Below are positions 61,844 to 64,000 of a stretch of 64,000 bases of DNA, piece after piece; within the stretch, counting starts at the first letter, position 1, and each line of letters starts with the position of its first letter. The stretch is from contig OZ014411.1 in the NCBI GenBank assembly GCA_963965975.1, positions 11,415,501 to 11,479,500 of the forward strand, in the 5' to 3' direction. This stretch comes from Xestospongia bergquistia (Eukaryota > Porifera > Demospongiae > Haplosclerida > Petrosiidae). Under the pieces are notes generated by a model. The model made no database searches, was not told the origin of the DNA, and saw nothing but the letters and a program-made list of their open reading frames with translations. Made by a program: the position numbers and the translations under genes.

Positions 61844-62914
61844 CTAAAATGGTGCTTCCATATCAACTTCTTTGTCCTTTTTCTTAGATGTCTATTAAAG
61901 ATACAAACAATACACATATTAAATATGTTATAAATTATATAATAATATACTATAATACTCAATGATATTGGATGATATTTTTAATCCTTAAATTTGTAGT
62001 AAAATATTTGTCAATGACAACTTTATCTTCAATGAGTATCATAAATGACAATGGAATTATTAATTACAAGTTTGTCTTTGAAGGGACAAAAAGTTCATTC
62101 GGAATGTTTTAGCTAGATAGTAACTCTTCAACCTAGTTTTAATTATAACAGTCATACTAATGACTATATCTAATGATAAAGTACCTATTATTACATTAAC
62201 ATATATACTTACAACAGGTCTCCTGTATACTGAGTTATAACCATCTCTTAGTAGACAATATGGAAAACATGACTCCAACAAATCACGAGTCAGAAAAGGA
62301 GACTCTGCTACAAACTAAATCAAAGAACAATGTTACCATAGTAACATACATAAATCTGATACACTTACTAAATCCAGTAGAACATATATAGCTTCTCTAG
62401 CTTTGGGGACATCTTTCTCACGATCAACTTCTTTGGCAAGTGTCATAATACGAGATGAAGTAAACTAGAAGTTAAAAATATAGAAATACAATGAGTATAT
62501 CCCTATAATTAAGTCATTACTATTATATTATCAATGTACTATATCATCTTACTAATATTTAACTGGTATGTACTTACAATAATGAAATCTTTCATTCTAT
62601 CTTTTTGTTCTTGTTCTCCATAGAATGCAAACACAGCTCCATCAATAGCATTCACAGCAATAGCAAGACAATGGACATTATTTTCATGACCTACATTATG
62701 TAAAGTACAGACTCTCATTAAATTGACAAGAACAATAATATTATCCATACATTAGCACATGGACTATATAGTATTGATAGTAGTGAATATGTACCTTCAA
62801 AACTTGGTAAAAATTGTGACTCTCCTTTCATTGCTAATTCAGGTAAGTACACACCCACAAACACAAGATAGAGAAACCAGATTTGTTTGTCATCTAAACT
62901 CTTATCTACAATAA

Positions 62915-62949
<35 letters not shown>

Positions 62950-63051
62950 GAGAGAGACAGAGAGAGAGACAGAGAGAGACAGAGAGACAGAGAGAGAGAC
63001 AGAGAGAGACAGAGACAGAGAGAGACAGAAAGAGAGAGAGACAGAGAGAGG

Positions 63052-63087
<36 letters not shown>

Positions 63088-64000
63088 GTACTTGTCTACA
63101 TCCTACTCTCTTTATCTTACCACAATGAGCTTTCATAGTATTAAACAGAAGTGGATCAACATCACACTCAATACCAGCAGCAGTAGCCATAGGATCACCA
63201 ACCTATACATCTACATGTAATATATGTTGTTGTACATATAACATACCCTGGAGTCTTTGTCAATGAGATTAGATTTAAAGTCCAATATAGAGGAGAACAT
63301 GAAGGGTATCCTCCTCTCAAGGACTACTCTCAAAGCTTGAAGAGATAACTTTCTAAATGCTAGTAGAATACCAATAATGATAGTACGTTGAATTAAGTCA
63401 TCACCATCTATACAATAACAGATTACATTATTATATGTACTATATATCATATGTTATGTGTGTGTTGTGACATACTCTTCAGTTTACGAAATAAGTCATT
63501 AAATATATCTGGTTTATCTCGATTGGTGTGAAGAGCTAACAATGTGTCTTGGTTCTGTTCTACTAATTTTTTGATTTCTTTGACTTGAGCACCAACTTGT
63601 TCCATAATACGATCTCCCAAATATTGTAAACCATAAGGGCCAACAATTTCAGCCAATGACTGCATCTCTGTCAACACGGAATGATACATGTCATTGTTTG
63701 ATAGGAAAACTATTTTGTTCTTTGAGTTACAAATGTACAATAAATTATTTATATAGTTCAAAATATCAGGACACTTTATTACACTACTATTCTAGCATTA
63801 TATTACTCCTGTAAAAATATATCCTCTTTATTAGGACATAATAATGAGATGTTAACTAATTTATAAATAGTACTTACTGACCTTGAACATCTGAATACTC
63901 TTCAGCTTTAAATGTCATAATACGACGACTAACAAAAGCCATTCTATTTTTACTGTAACAAATTCCACCTTGAGAGACCCTCTTCAACAGAACATTGCTA
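61844..64000 (-). pseudogene. NCKAP1: NCKAP1/HEM homologue, copy 6 (runs off the window)
   Basis: From the stop at 61844-61846 to the window end (in the exon of FVSRRIMTFKAEEYSDVQ), nine exons are collinear with copy 1. Their frames are open and their GT/AG borders look normal: [68 protein letters not shown]. The exon for the SLAEIV segment keeps the TTGACAG acceptor that copy 1 has lost. No lesion is visible in the part shown, so this copy could belong to a functional gene. It is classed with the others only because every complete neighbour is broken; its 5' half cannot be judged here. Confidence 0.75.
62915..63088. repeat. (GA)n/(CAGA)n microsatellite, NCKAP1 copy 6
   Basis: About 175 bp, ending in (CAGA)n units at the acceptor side of the same intron as in the other copies. 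Confidence 0.9.

Overview
This is eukaryotic DNA: AT-rich, with short introns bounded by GT/AG, TATA boxes, many microsatellites, and no operons or bacterial signals. The best guess is a demosponge, possibly Amphimedon-like. That is an inference from the repeated short-chain collagen C4-type genes, a family first described as sponge spongin collagens, and from the very small introns (48-52 nt). The species is not proven.

The window is a multi-copy tandem array built from three gene families plus a few unidentified exons. (1) Ten copies and two fragments of a two-exon secreted short-chain collagen lie on the + strand. Each encodes a signal peptide, about 15 Gly-X-Y triplets and a ten-cysteine C-terminal domain. 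There are two subtypes: A (starting near 4458, 25165, 42893 and 53265) and B (14305, 22235, 32306, 39951, 57939, 59608, plus first-exon fragments at 13806 and 59166). Five look intact: 14305, 25165, 32306, 39951 and 59608. (2) Six partial copies of an NCKAP1/HEM (WAVE-complex subunit) gene lie on the - strand, together with four detached N-terminal exon clusters. All are incomplete. (3) Four copies of the C-terminal part of a POT/SLC15-like transporter lie on the - strand, all sharing a frameshift.

Read left to right, the repeating unit is: collagen A (+), NCKAP1 exons Z to C (-), collagen B (+), NCKAP1 exons B and A plus a truncated second exon C (-), then the next unit. Collagen B therefore sits antisense inside an NCKAP1 intron. 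Layout: 1-2.9 kb, unknown exon, AT satellite, unknown exon and POT; 2.9-12.4 kb, N-terminal NCKAP1 exons, collagen A and the longest NCKAP1 copy; 12.4-21 kb, collagen B and NCKAP1 copy 2; 21-31.5 kb, collagen B, N-terminal exons, collagen A and NCKAP1 copy 3; 31.5-37.2 kb, collagen B, then a divergent stretch with relics and an unidentified gene fragment; 37.2-46.2 kb, POT, collagen B, N-terminal exons, collagen A and truncated NCKAP1 copy 4; 46.2-51.4 kb, two AT-satellite plus POT modules (46.35 kb onward repeats the start of the window); 51.4-57.8 kb, N-terminal exons, collagen A and truncated NCKAP1 copy 5 fused to a collagen promoter; 57.8-64 kb, two collagen B genes and NCKAP1 copy 6, which runs off the window.

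The likely products of the working genes are small secreted collagens of the extracellular matrix. The NCKAP1 and transporter pieces look like passengers of segmental duplication. The main interest is the nested antisense array and the well-preserved rearrangement junctions: microhomology deletions, a foldback inverted repeat, a templated inverted insertion, and exon-to-promoter fusion.
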